Translations under genes and position numbers: made by a program
Shown here: positions 1 to 8,414 of the stretch, one piece after another
Layout of the letters: each line of letters starts with the position of its first letter
Numbering within the stretch: the first letter of the stretch is position 1
Notes under the pieces: model-generated
Database searches by the model: none
Told to the model about the DNA's origin: nothing
The model's input: only the letters and a program-made list of their open reading frames with translations
Assembly (NCBI GenBank): GCA_012103315.1
Contig: WLWZ01000009.1
Location: 62,001 to 126,000 of the forward strand
Length of the DNA stretch: 64,000 nucleotides
Reading direction: 5' to 3'
Origin: Alphaproteobacteria bacterium
GTDB lineage: Bacteria > Pseudomonadota > Alphaproteobacteria > MPNO01 > UBA2964

Positions 1-65
1 TGATTTCTGCTAGGTCTTTCGGCTAATAGACGATTGTCATTCTCTTATAGGAAAGCGCTGTATCT
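1..65. other. Leading intergenic sequence
   Basis: No gene is visible in the first 65 bases. The stretch contains a purine-rich AGGAAAG about a dozen bases before the first start codon, a loosely spaced candidate ribosome binding site for the molybdopterin hydroxylase gene. Any promoter lies partly outside the window. Confidence 0.4.
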
Positions 66-2408
66 ATGGCTTGGAAAGTATTCGGAACCCGTGCCAAACG
101 GCTGGAAGATCCTTCGTTGTTGCGGGGAGAAGCAAACTTTATCGACGATATTCGTCTTCCTGACATGCTGCAGGCTGCCTTTGTTCGGAGCCCCTTCGCC
201 CATGCGGCGATTAACGGGATCGATGTTGATGCCGCGCTAGCGCACCCTGGGGTCCATGCGGTCTTCACGATGGATGATATACGCCCACAACTGATCAATG
301 AGCGGTTGGTCGTCGGCATGCCGAGCCCATCCTATAAGCAGAATCGTGATCGGCCAGCTCTTGCCTATGACGAAGCGACCTATGTTGGTGAACCCATAGC
401 GGTCGTAATTGCTGATGACCGATATATCGCGGAGGATGCCGCGACATTGGTTGAGGTCAATTATGACCCGTTACCGGCCTCCGCAGATTGCCGAGATGCC
501 ATGGTTCAGGGTGCGCCTGTTGCCCATCGCGATGCCGACCATAATTTGCTCGCAGAATTCAACATGGATTATGGCGATGTTGATGGTGCATTTGCGAACG
601 CTGCGCACACTTTCTCTGAGTCACTATGGATCCATCGCGGTGGGTCGCACTCGATCGAATGCCGTGGCTGTGTCGCCTCCTTTGATGAGTTTGCCGATCA
701 GGTGACTCTGTGGAGCTCAACGCAGATGCCGCATTCGTTGGAGACGACCTTCACCGATATGACGGGGCATGATGAAAATCGTTTACGGGTTATCACCCCA
801 GATGTCGGTGGTGGGTTTGGCCCCAAATTGGTGGTGTATCAAGAAGATGTCGTACTTTGTCTTGCAACCCGGATGATCAACCGTCCGATTAAATGGGCGG
901 AAGATCGACGAGAGCATTTCATCACGACGACGCAGGAACGCGATCAGTACTGGGAAGCGGAAATCGCCGTTGATGACGACGGTAGAATCCTTGGCATCAA
1001 GAGCGCTGTAATTCATGACCACGGAGCCTTTACGGCGCGTGGGGTGAACCTGCCCTATAACGCAGCAGAAACCATACCGCTGCCTTATGAAGTCCCCGCT
1101 TTCAGCACGCACGTGCGGCTGGCGCTAACCAACAAGGTGCCGGTTACGCCGGTCCGCGGCGCCGGCCATCCGCAAGGCGTCTTTGTTATGGAGAGGTTGA
1201 TGGATCGTGTTGCGGCAGAGCTTGGCATTGAACGTGATGAAGTGCGTCGCCGTAACCTGATTCCCGGCGATAAAATGCCGTACGAAAAACCACTCAAAAC
1301 GCGCGGTGGCATGCCGGTATTGCTGGACTCGGGCGATTATCCGGTATGTCAGCAAAGTGCTTTGGACAAAGCTGATTGGAATGGATTTCGCCCCCGTCAA
1401 GAAAAGGCCCGAGCTGAAGGGCGTTATCTCGGTATTGGCCTTGCCAACTATGTAAAAGGCACAGGTCGTGGGCCGTTTGAATCTGTGACCGTTCGGATCG
1501 GCCCATCTGGCAAAATTCACGTCTATACCGGCGGCACTGCCATTGGGCAGGGCACGCACACGATGATGGCGCAGATAGTCGGCGAGAAATTCGGTGGCGA
1601 TATGGAGAACATTACGGTGACTGCCGGTGATACCAGCACCATCTCGCTGGGTATCGGGACATCTAACAGTCGATTGGCCGTGGTTGCTGGGTCGTCAGCG
1701 CATGTCGCGGCGGAGAAAGTGCGCGACAAGGCCCTTAAGGTTGCGGCTCATATGTTGGAAGCCTCAGAAGAAGATTTGGAAATTGAGAACGGTGAAATTC
1801 ATGTTCGGGGCGTTCCCGGTTTGAAAGTAACGCTAGGGCAAGTTGCTCATGCTGTGGCCGGTACGCCTGGTTATGCATTGCCGGGTGGCATTGAGCCCGG
1901 GATGGAGGCAACTGAACATGTTGTGCTCGATAATCTCGCTTTTGCCTGCGGTACGGCAGTTGTCGAAGTTGAAGTTGATATCGAAACTGGGGGCGTCGAG
2001 ATCCTGAACTACGTGATCTCACATGATAGCGGGACAATTATTAATCCAATGATTGTCGACGGCCAGGTTCAGGGTGGGACCGCACACGGTATCGGCAACA
2101 CGCTGTATGAGTGGATGGGGTACGACGATGACGCTAATCCGGTTACAACAAACTTTGCCGAATATTTACTGATCTCCTCAACGGAGATGCCGAATATTGA
2201 CATCATCCATATTGAATCTCCGTCCCCTCTCAACCCGTTGGGCGTGAAGGGTGTTGGAGAATGTGGCGTCGTGCCAGCACCGTCTGCGATCATCTCTGCG
2301 GTAGAGGATGCGTTGAGGGATTTCAATGTTCATCTCACACGGGCACCGCTGATGCCATCGGAGATTATTGAAGCGATTGCTGACGGAAAAAATCAGGATG
2401 CTGCATGA
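66..2408 (+). CDS. Xanthine dehydrogenase family molybdopterin-binding subunit (CoxL/XdhB-like)
   Basis: The 780-residue protein matches the full-length molybdenum hydroxylase large subunit: an N-terminal a/b hammerhead domain (about 15-130) followed by two molybdopterin-cytosine-dinucleotide-binding domains. Family signatures seen are DVGGGFGPK near residue 250, the active-site loop PVRGAGHPQ, and the C-terminal GVKGVGECG carrying the catalytic glutamate. The loop is not the AYRCSFR of true CO dehydrogenase, so hydroxylation of an aromatic or N-heterocyclic substrate is more likely. Such enzymes normally need a [2Fe-2S] subunit and an FAD subunit; neither is nearby. The stop codon overlaps the start of the XRE regulator (ATGA), implying co-transcription and probably pathway-specific regulation. 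The substrate cannot be named. Confidence 0.93.
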   Translation: MAWKVFGTRAKRLEDPSLLRGEANFIDDIRLPDMLQAAFVRSPFAHAAINGIDVDAALAHPGVHAVFTMDDIRPQLINERLVVGMPSPSYKQNRDRPALAYDEATYVGEPIAVVIADDRYIAEDAATLVEVNYDPLPASADCRDAMVQGAPVAHRDADHNLLAEFNMDYGDVDGAFANAAHTFSESLWIHRGGSHSIECRGCVASFDEFADQVTLWSSTQMPHSLETTFTDMTGHDENRLRVITPDVGGGFGPKLVVYQEDVVLCLATRMINRPIKWAEDRREHFITTTQERDQYWEAEIAVDDDGRILGIKSAVIHDHGAFTARGVNLPYNAAETIPLPYEVPAFSTHVRLALTNKVPVTPVRGAGHPQGVFVMERLMDRVAAELGIERDEVRRRNLIPGDKMPYEKPLKTRGGMPVLLDSGDYPVCQQSALDKADWNGFRPRQEKARAEGRYLGIGLANYVKGTGRGPFESVTVRIGPSGKIHVYTGGTAIGQGTHTMMAQIVGEKFGGDMENITVTAGDTSTISLGIGTSNSRLAVVAGSSAHVAAEKVRDKALKVAAHMLEASEEDLEIENGEIHVRGVPGLKVTLGQVAHAVAGTPGYALPGGIEPGMEATEHVVLDNLAFACGTAVVEVEVDIETGGVEILNYVISHDSGTIINPMIVDGQVQGGTAHGIGNTLYEWMGYDDDANPVTTNFAEYLLISSTEMPNIDIIHIESPSPLNPLGVKGVGECGVVPAPSAIISAVEDALRDFNVHLTRAPLMPSEIIEAIADGKNQDAA

Positions 2409-3289
2409 GCATTCGATTTGATGACATTGGCGACCGACTTAAGGCTTTTCGGCTCGCCTCCGGTTTAAGTGCTGATGAGATCGCCAATCGTATCGGTATT
2501 TCGCGCACAGCGTTGTATCGCTTTGAGAAGGGCGAAGTCGCTAAGATAGATACATTGGAGAAACTCGCTGAGCTGCTGGACGTTTCGGTGCCCACACTCT
2601 TGGGAGTTGGGGTGGAATACATACCGTCTGCTGTCGCTTTCTTTGAACGGCTGCGTCAGATCGAGGAAACTACCGAACATATCGTTGTCCTGGCGGGACC
2701 AGTTTCGTTTCTGCTGGCCTCCGATGTATTTGACCAGACATTAGAACAATGTTTGATCGAGAGTATCCCCGCGGAGGAGGTTGATCGGGATCGGGCTGAA
2801 GAACAAGTTCACGGACTCCTGCCGATCCTCAAGCAACGGAAAGAGACCTATCGTGAGCGGCAGCCCGGCATTTTGAATTTAATCTCCGGTGCCGAGATCG
2901 AACGGTTTCTGCAGAACGGTCTCGTCGGTCGGCTGGATCTGCCACAGGACGTTTTGCGAGAACGGCGAGCACGAGCGCGAGCTGAAGCCGAACATCTGGT
3001 GACGATGATGGAAGAGGAACCGATTGCGGTTCAGATCGGTATCGTTCCCGGAAATCTACCGCATACCAGTTTCCAGATTTTCCGTCAGGCAGACCGCAAA
3101 GTGCTAGCTATGAGTCCGTTTCGTCTTGGCGAGCAGCCGAATGTCCATGGCGGGATCGCGATGATTACCTCAGCACCCGAAGCGCTCGAGTTACATGAAC
3201 GCACTGTGCAGGATTTGTGGCGGCGGGCTCTTCGTGGAGCGGAGGCGGCAAATTTTATGCGCCAGCTTATCGCGCGCCAGCCCAACTAA
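2405..3289 (+). CDS. XRE-family helix-turn-helix transcriptional regulator
   Basis: The 294-residue protein begins with a classic XRE/Cro-type HTH (about 8-62; IGISRTALYRFEKGE is the recognition-helix region). A roughly 230-residue C-terminal region follows that I cannot assign to a named effector domain. The start codon overlaps the upstream hydroxylase stop by 4 bases, so translation is probably coupled. The second helix reads like regulators of the form 'isrtaLYRiEkGe' that accompany catabolic genes in Alphaproteobacteria. It most likely senses a pathway intermediate and controls this operon, but that is inference. The TPR/oxygenase gene follows after 9 bases. Confidence 0.9.
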   Translation: MSIRFDDIGDRLKAFRLASGLSADEIANRIGISRTALYRFEKGEVAKIDTLEKLAELLDVSVPTLLGVGVEYIPSAVAFFERLRQIEETTEHIVVLAGPVSFLLASDVFDQTLEQCLIESIPAEEVDRDRAEEQVHGLLPILKQRKETYRERQPGILNLISGAEIERFLQNGLVGRLDLPQDVLRERRARARAEAEHLVTMMEEEPIAVQIGIVPGNLPHTSFQIFRQADRKVLAMSPFRLGEQPNVHGGIAMITSAPEALELHERTVQDLWRRALRGAEAANFMRQLIARQPN

Positions 3290-3298
3290 TCATCGGTC

Positions 3299-4630
3299 AT
3301 GTCCAGCGATATAACAGAGCGCGCCGCACAGGCTGTTGCGCATCACAGTGAAGGCAGATTAAGCGAAGCAGAAGAGGCCTATCGTGAAGTGCTCGCTGAA
3401 CGGCCTGATTATCCTGCAGTGTTGCATAATCTAGGTGTGCTCTTGGCGAGCTCGGATCGCCTCAATGAGGCAATTGTAGAGTTCAATAAAGCTGTCGATT
3501 TTGACCCGGACTACGAACCTGCGTTGTCGAGTGGTGCGAAAGCTTTGCAGCAGGTCGGTCGTTATGAAGAGGCGGCGAAAGCTTATGCACAAGTCATTGT
3601 CATTGATCCAGAACATTACGGTGCGCAGCTCGCGCTTGGGAAACTGTGGTTACGGCTCGGTCGTCGTGACCGGGCAATGGATTTCTTTGCCCGAACAATG
3701 GACTTACGGCGCGGTGAAAACCGTGCGGGTACACCGGATAAACCTCTGACAGCGACAACGCGCGCGAAGTTGCTGCACGATATTGATCAGTTTCGCTATC
3801 TCGCCACCCAGAAACGCGATAGCGAACGCGTCTATTCTTTGGCGCGGGCTTATGAATTCGCTATGAAGCGCATCGATTGGCCGGACGACGATAACCTCGC
3901 TGTAGACCTATCCTCTGAACAACTCGCCCTGTTCGGCGAAAGCTACAACTATCCAAACTTTATTGCCGATGCAGCGGAGCTTTCCGGTGGAACCGTAAAT
4001 CCGCAAATAGCTGTCAGCGAAGTTTTACAAGCCTTTCAAACGAGTACACCCGGGATCGCATGGTTCGATGACTTGCTCACGCCGGAAGCCCTAGCGCGTC
4101 TGCAACGCTATCTGCTGAACAGCACTATCTGGTTTGATTTTTCCCATATTGGCGGGTTTCTCGCGGCCTATCTGGAAGATGGGCTCGCTTGTCCGCTGTT
4201 GTTACAAATTGCCGATGACATCCGGGCAAAGTTTCCCGAAATTCTTGGGGAGCATCCGTTGACACAAGCATGGGCGTTTAAGGGGCTGGCGGGTGACAAG
4301 CCGATTGATACCCACGCAGATGACGCAACGGTTAGTCTCAATTTCTGGGTAACGCCTAATAGTGCGAACTTGAGTCCAGAGCGCGGTGGTCTGGATATTT
4401 ATACTATGCCGCCGCCAGATGATTGGGCGGTTAAGGATTACGATCAGGATAAAGATGCGATCAGAAGGTTTCTTGACGAGCAGGGAGACCAGAAGATCAC
4501 GATTCCTTACGGTGAAAACCGTGCGGTTTTGTTCGATTCACGACTGTTTCATGGTTCTGATGCGCCGAATTTTGCCATCGGCTATGAAAATCACCGAATT
4601 AACATCACCATGCTGTTCGGAACCCGATAG
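3299..4630 (+). CDS. TPR protein with C-terminal 2OG-Fe(II) oxygenase-like domain
   Basis: The 443-residue protein is two-part. Residues 1-145 contain about four tetratricopeptide repeats (AEEAYREVLAERPDYPAVLHN, then three similar units). From about residue 265 to the end lies a double-stranded beta-helix region with an apparent iron-binding facial triad: H339-x-D341 in DTHADDATVSLNFW and H418 in RLFHGSDAP, plus an arginine (R433) well placed for 2-oxoglutarate. This matches the putative 2OG-Fe(II) oxygenase family often fused to TPRs. TPRs may recruit a protein or carrier-bound substrate. The gene follows the XRE regulator by 9 bases with no strong Shine-Dalgarno. Substrate unknown. Confidence 0.82.
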   Translation: MSSDITERAAQAVAHHSEGRLSEAEEAYREVLAERPDYPAVLHNLGVLLASSDRLNEAIVEFNKAVDFDPDYEPALSSGAKALQQVGRYEEAAKAYAQVIVIDPEHYGAQLALGKLWLRLGRRDRAMDFFARTMDLRRGENRAGTPDKPLTATTRAKLLHDIDQFRYLATQKRDSERVYSLARAYEFAMKRIDWPDDDNLAVDLSSEQLALFGESYNYPNFIADAAELSGGTVNPQIAVSEVLQAFQTSTPGIAWFDDLLTPEALARLQRYLLNSTIWFDFSHIGGFLAAYLEDGLACPLLLQIADDIRAKFPEILGEHPLTQAWAFKGLAGDKPIDTHADDATVSLNFWVTPNSANLSPERGGLDIYTMPPPDDWAVKDYDQDKDAIRRFLDEQGDQKITIPYGENRAVLFDSRLFHGSDAPNFAIGYENHRINITMLFGTR

Positions 4631-4726
4631 GCAAATGATTGTACCAAAAATGGAACATGTCTTTATTTTGTTACAAATGAGTGCTATAAAATCGTTAAAG
4701 AGAGACGCAAAAAGGGCCAATACGCC

Positions 4727-5599
4727 ATGACTGACCTGACACCGGAGGATAAATACTCCGCCAAACCGATCCGCATTGGGGAGGTTGACCCTCATCCTGA
4801 CAAACCCACCGGAGAATTTATCTCGATTGTCGTGTCCAACGACTACGTCAACGATGAGTACCTCAAGGTAGTGCTCGATGTGCCGGATCGTGCTTTGACG
4901 GCGAAGGCTGGTCAGTTCTTTCATCTGTTATGCCCGACCCCTGATGGCGCTGAGGTGTGGATGCGCCGTCCAATGAGTATCTATCGGGTTGATAGTGCCA
5001 ATAAGCGTCTCGAATTTCTCTATAAGAAAGAGGGGCGCGGCACCCAGGGCATGGCAATGCTCGAGAGGGGAGAAGAGTTTAATATTGTTGGGCCGCTCGG
5101 CGTTGGCTTTTGGCTCGAAGAAGACTGGAAGAATATCGTCGTGCTGGGTCGCGGCGTTGGGCTGGCGACATTGGCGCCGTTGTCACAATTGGCGGCAGAA
5201 AATAATGTTGGTGTCACCGCAATCCTGAGCGCGCGAAATCCGGAAGTTGTCATGTCGCGAGATTTGTTCGAAGGCCTCGGTGCTAACGTGATTGAAGTCG
5301 TTGATACCGACAGTAGCAGCGATGTCGATAATGTCGAAAAAATTCTCGAAGGGTTGATTGCGGACGGTAAGGCCGACGCATTCTTTACCTGCGGATCAAA
5401 CCGGCTGCTCAGCTTAATGAAGCGTCTCGGCAAAACGCATGACGTCGCGGGTCAGGTGGCGATGGAACAGAACATGGCCTGTGGTCTGGGCGCTTGTTAC
5501 ATCTGTATGCGGACATTCGAAGTCGATGGCGAGAAGACGCTGCGCCGGGTGTGCCGCGAAGGACCATGTTTCAATATGCAGGAGGCTGTCGGATGGTAG
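4727..5599 (+). CDS. pyrK: Dihydroorotate dehydrogenase electron-transfer subunit-like protein (PyrK family)
   Basis: The 290-residue flavoprotein has a ferredoxin-reductase-like beta-barrel for FAD (about 25-130; WMRRPMSIYR is the FAD-binding motif), an NAD-binding region (about 135-245; LGRGVGLATLAPL and FFTCGSNRLL) and a C-terminal [2Fe-2S] site with CGLGACYICMRTF and a distal cysteine in RRVCREGPCF. This is the PyrK layout of class 1B dihydroorotate dehydrogenase, passing electrons between NAD and the PyrD partner. The next gene encodes that partner with a 7-base overlap. PyrK is about 25 residues shorter in Firmicutes; here the N-terminus is extended. The catabolic setting leaves open a role on another substrate. 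Confidence 0.85.
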   Translation: MTDLTPEDKYSAKPIRIGEVDPHPDKPTGEFISIVVSNDYVNDEYLKVVLDVPDRALTAKAGQFFHLLCPTPDGAEVWMRRPMSIYRVDSANKRLEFLYKKEGRGTQGMAMLERGEEFNIVGPLGVGFWLEEDWKNIVVLGRGVGLATLAPLSQLAAENNVGVTAILSARNPEVVMSRDLFEGLGANVIEVVDTDSSSDVDNVEKILEGLIADGKADAFFTCGSNRLLSLMKRLGKTHDVAGQVAMEQNMACGLGACYICMRTFEVDGEKTLRRVCREGPCFNMQEAVGW

Positions 5600-6540
5600 A
5601 TCTTTCCGTAAAAATTGGGGACATAACCCTACAGAACCCGATCATGCCGGCATCCGGTGCGTTTTCATGGGATTATGGCGACGTCATCGACCTCAATCGT
5701 CTCGGCGGGCTGGTCGCGAAAACCATTTGCCGCGAGCCGCGTCTCGGCAATCCGACACCGCGCATGGCTGAAACAGAAGCAGGCATCATCCAGTCGATTG
5801 GCTTGCCGGGCAAAGGTATCGACTATTTTCTCGAAAATATTGTGCCTGAATATAACAAGTGGGAACCCCCTTTGATCGTCAGTGTTTCTGCCGATACGGC
5901 GGAAGATTTCGCCGCGATGACCCGTGACCTTACCGTTGATGGCGTCGATGTCATTGAAGTCAATATTTCATGCCCAACCAAAGCGCCGAGCGGAGGCAAC
6001 TTCGCGATGCACTCCGAACATACCAAAGAGGTCATGGATGGAATTCGCGCGGCAACTGACAAACCCGTTTGGGCGAAGCTATCGCCAAATGCTGGGGATA
6101 TTGTCTCGATTGCTGTTGCGGCTGAAGAAGCGGGCGCTGATGCGCTGGTATTGTGCAATACATTTTTGAGCTTGAAAATTCGAACCGATAATTTCCGTCC
6201 GGCCCTAGGCAATAAGTTTGGTGGATTGGTATCGCCTGCTCTCAAACCCATTGTGATGCGGATGGTGTATCAGGTGGCCCAGGAATGCTCGATCCCGGTT
6301 ATCGGTATTGGTGGCGTGACCAAAGCGGAAGATGTGGTTGAGTATATGCTCGCAGGAGCTTCTGGTGTCGGGATCGGCTATGCCGGTTTCAGAAACCCAA
6401 CTACCCTAACGACGATCATCGACGACCTTGATGAATGGTGTGACGAGCGCGGCATCAAGGAAATCTCCGAGTTGATCGGTGCGGTCCGGGATGACGATAT
6501 TGAATGGGACCCGTTGGTTGCTGCCTCTCAGGGCGTTTGA
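5593..6540 (+). CDS. pyrD: Class 1B dihydroorotate dehydrogenase-like catalytic subunit
   Basis: The true start is taken as ATG at 5593 rather than the ORF-track start at 5494, because GGAGG lies 7 bases before it and the protein then begins with the family N-terminus VDLSVKIGDITLQNPIMPAS. The 315-residue TIM barrel carries FMN- and substrate-loop motifs: NISCPTKAPSGG (the cysteine is the class 1B catalytic base), WAKLSPNAGD, GGLVSPALKP and PVIGIGGVTK. It overlaps the PyrK-like stop by 7 bases, so the two make a heteromer. Most proteobacteria use a class 2 membrane enzyme, so a class 1B pair next to amidase and deacetylase genes may serve catabolism or be a backup pyrimidine enzyme. Confidence 0.85.
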   Translation: MVDLSVKIGDITLQNPIMPASGAFSWDYGDVIDLNRLGGLVAKTICREPRLGNPTPRMAETEAGIIQSIGLPGKGIDYFLENIVPEYNKWEPPLIVSVSADTAEDFAAMTRDLTVDGVDVIEVNISCPTKAPSGGNFAMHSEHTKEVMDGIRAATDKPVWAKLSPNAGDIVSIAVAAEEAGADALVLCNTFLSLKIRTDNFRPALGNKFGGLVSPALKPIVMRMVYQVAQECSIPVIGIGGVTKAEDVVEYMLAGASGVGIGYAGFRNPTTLTTIIDDLDEWCDERGIKEISELIGAVRDDDIEWDPLVAASQGV

Positions 6541-6549
6541 TCTGATCCG

Positions 6550-7455
6550 TTAGCTGCCGTCGCCCGGCACGGTGCCGGGTGGTAATGCTGCCACGTGATC
6601 GTATATCTCACCAGGTTTGGTGAACCAGATTCTGTCGGCATCTGGGTGATTGACGATATGGGTTAGGATGTCCCGCAACCCCGCAAGACGATAAGGCTGC
6701 CCGACCACGAACGTGTGCAAGGCGAGCGAAAAGACCAATGGTTGTTTTTGGCTTTGTCGCATTTGCTCATCAAAATGCCCACAAACCATCTCGGTAAATT
6801 GGCTGGCCGTATGACGGCGTGACAGCTGTGCCGGGGAGTCATTGATCTCGATATGATAGGGGATCATGAGGAGCCGTCCGTTGCGGGTGCGCATCCAGGT
6901 CGGTTGATCATCGCACGACCAATCCATGATGAACCGATAGCCAGCTTCTTGCAGGAGGTCCGGCGTATAGTCGCTTTCAGATATCCACGGGCCCATCCAA
7001 CCACCGGGACCATCGCCCTCATATTTTTTGAAGGCTTCTGTCGCGGTGTTAATTAGCGCACACTCTTCATTTTCGGGGTAGTCGCCCTGTTGTTCTGAAT
7101 TGGTAATGCCGTGGCCGACAAACTCATCGCCACGTTCGCGAATGCGGGCGGGGATTTGTGGCGCATAGTCATAGATCGATGTGTTCATCAAATGACAGGC
7201 AGGCAAGCCAAACCCTTCGAGCAGCTCAAACACCCGCCAGATACCGACACGAAGCCCATAATCACGCCAGGCGAAATTCCGCACATCTGGTTGAACGCCT
7301 GGATTGGTCGGTGTGTGACCCAACCCTTCGCCAAAGCTGAAATGCTCAATATTCATGCCGATATAGAAAGCTAGGCGCTTGCCGTCGGGCCAGTCATAAT
7401 CCGGGCGTTCGGTAATCGGTGAATAGTCGTAACGACCGTGCTGCTTGAGTTCCAT
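6550..7455 (-). CDS. Polysaccharide deacetylase family protein (PuuE allantoinase-like)
   Basis: The preferred start is ATG at 7455, because homologous proteins begin at HGRYDYSPITERPDY; the ORF-track extension to 7539 is basic and atypical. Neither start has a good ribosome binding site. The 301-residue protein is a NodB/CE4-fold hydrolase of the PuuE-like subgroup, with PDGKRLAFYIGMNIEHF near the N-terminus and GWMGPWISESDYTPDLLQ in the middle. Members act on allantoin or other cyclic amides as well as N-acetyl sugars. It is divergent from the TauD-like gene at 7557 and convergent with the PyrD-like gene. A role in N-heterocycle or ureide breakdown is inferred from context. Confidence 0.82.
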   Translation of the reverse strand: MELKQHGRYDYSPITERPDYDWPDGKRLAFYIGMNIEHFSFGEGLGHTPTNPGVQPDVRNFAWRDYGLRVGIWRVFELLEGFGLPACHLMNTSIYDYAPQIPARIRERGDEFVGHGITNSEQQGDYPENEECALINTATEAFKKYEGDGPGGWMGPWISESDYTPDLLQEAGYRFIMDWSCDDQPTWMRTRNGRLLMIPYHIEINDSPAQLSRRHTASQFTEMVCGHFDEQMRQSQKQPLVFSLALHTFVVGQPYRLAGLRDILTHIVNHPDADRIWFTKPGEIYDHVAALPPGTVPGDGS

Positions 7456-7556
7456 TTCTGGCGCTTTCACTCTGTTTGAAGGTGCAGAATGGCATTGCCT
7501 AAACCGCCCTGCAAGACCGCGTTGCAGCTTCTTCGACATAGGATTACCGTAGTGGT

Positions 7557-8405
7557 ATGTCAGTTGAAATTATTCCCTGCAGCGAGACCATGGCGGCGGA
7601 AGTCCGCGGGGTTGATCTTGCACAGCCGATCGATACGGCAACAGCGCAAACACTCCTCGACGCCTGGCATGAATTTGTGCTGCTGCTGTTTCGCAATCAG
7701 GAAATGGATAATCAGCAACTCAAATCCAGTGCCGCATGGATTGGGGAAACGTCACAAATCGCCATGCCGGTGGATCGCCGAGGTGATGACGATGTTGAAA
7801 TTCAGAAGGTCTCCAACATTCTGGACGAGGCAGGCAAACCCATCGGTGCGCTTGGCGACGGTGAGATGTGGTTTCACCATGACAACTCCTTCACCCCGGC
7901 ACCAGACAAAGCGACATGGCTTTATGCGGTCGAGTTGCCGTCATCGGGCGGCAATACGATGTTTGGCAATTGCTATGAAGCCTATGAAGCCTTGCCTGCT
8001 GATTTGAAACAAGAAGTCGAGGGTAGGAGGGTTTTGCAGGTTTACGATTTTACGGTTCGTGAAAAACCGGCACGCGACGAATTGGATAATATTCCACATT
8101 GCTGGCAGCCAGCGGTGGTTCAACACCCGGTCACAGGCCGCAAGGCGCTTTATCTGGATCGCTTGATGACGGCGGCGATTGACGGATGCGATAAGAGCGA
8201 AAGCGACGATCTATTGGCGCAATTATTCCCCTATATCGAACGTGTCGATTACGAGCATGAATGGCAGCTCGGTGACTATGTCATCTGGGACAACCGCTGC
8301 TCGGTTCATGCGCGCCGTAACTTTCCGGCTGATGAGCGTCGTCTGCTTAAACGTGGCAAAGTCGAGGGTGACCGGCTGCTGGCTGCGAAAGCCGCAGCAG
8401 GCTGA
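7557..8405 (+). CDS. TauD/TfdA family 2-oxoglutarate-dependent dioxygenase
   Basis: The 282-residue protein has the complete TauD layout: an N-terminal AAEVRGVDLAQPID, the first metal ligands in MWFHHDNSF (H-x-D), and the distal histidine in DNRCSVHARRNF followed by RRLLKRGKVEGD containing the 2OG-binding arginine. It should use Fe(II), O2 and 2-oxoglutarate to hydroxylate a small, often anionic substrate. It is divergent from the deacetylase gene, about 100 bases apart, and may share a regulatory region with it. A paralog with similar motifs lies at 39199. Substrate not determinable. Confidence 0.92.
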   Translation: MSVEIIPCSETMAAEVRGVDLAQPIDTATAQTLLDAWHEFVLLLFRNQEMDNQQLKSSAAWIGETSQIAMPVDRRGDDDVEIQKVSNILDEAGKPIGALGDGEMWFHHDNSFTPAPDKATWLYAVELPSSGGNTMFGNCYEAYEALPADLKQEVEGRRVLQVYDFTVREKPARDELDNIPHCWQPAVVQHPVTGRKALYLDRLMTAAIDGCDKSESDDLLAQLFPYIERVDYEHEWQLGDYVIWDNRCSVHARRNFPADERRLLKRGKVEGDRLLAAKAAAG

Positions 8406-8414
8406 ATCGTATCC

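Noticed and set aside
66-2408. Identification as aerobic carbon monoxide dehydrogenase CoxL
   Set aside because: The form I active-site loop AYRCSFR is absent from all three large subunits, and no CoxS or CoxM gene is adjacent.
4631-4726. TTGTTA and TATAAA as a sigma-70 promoter before the PyrK-like gene
   Set aside because: The two elements are only about 11 bases apart, far from the usual 16-18.
6563-6579. Perfect palindrome CCCGGCAC-G-GTGCCGGG near the end of the deacetylase gene, a possible bidirectional terminator between convergent genes
   Set aside because: It is coding (Pro-Gly-Thr-Val-Pro-Gly), has a one-base centre that cannot loop well, and no T-run on either side.
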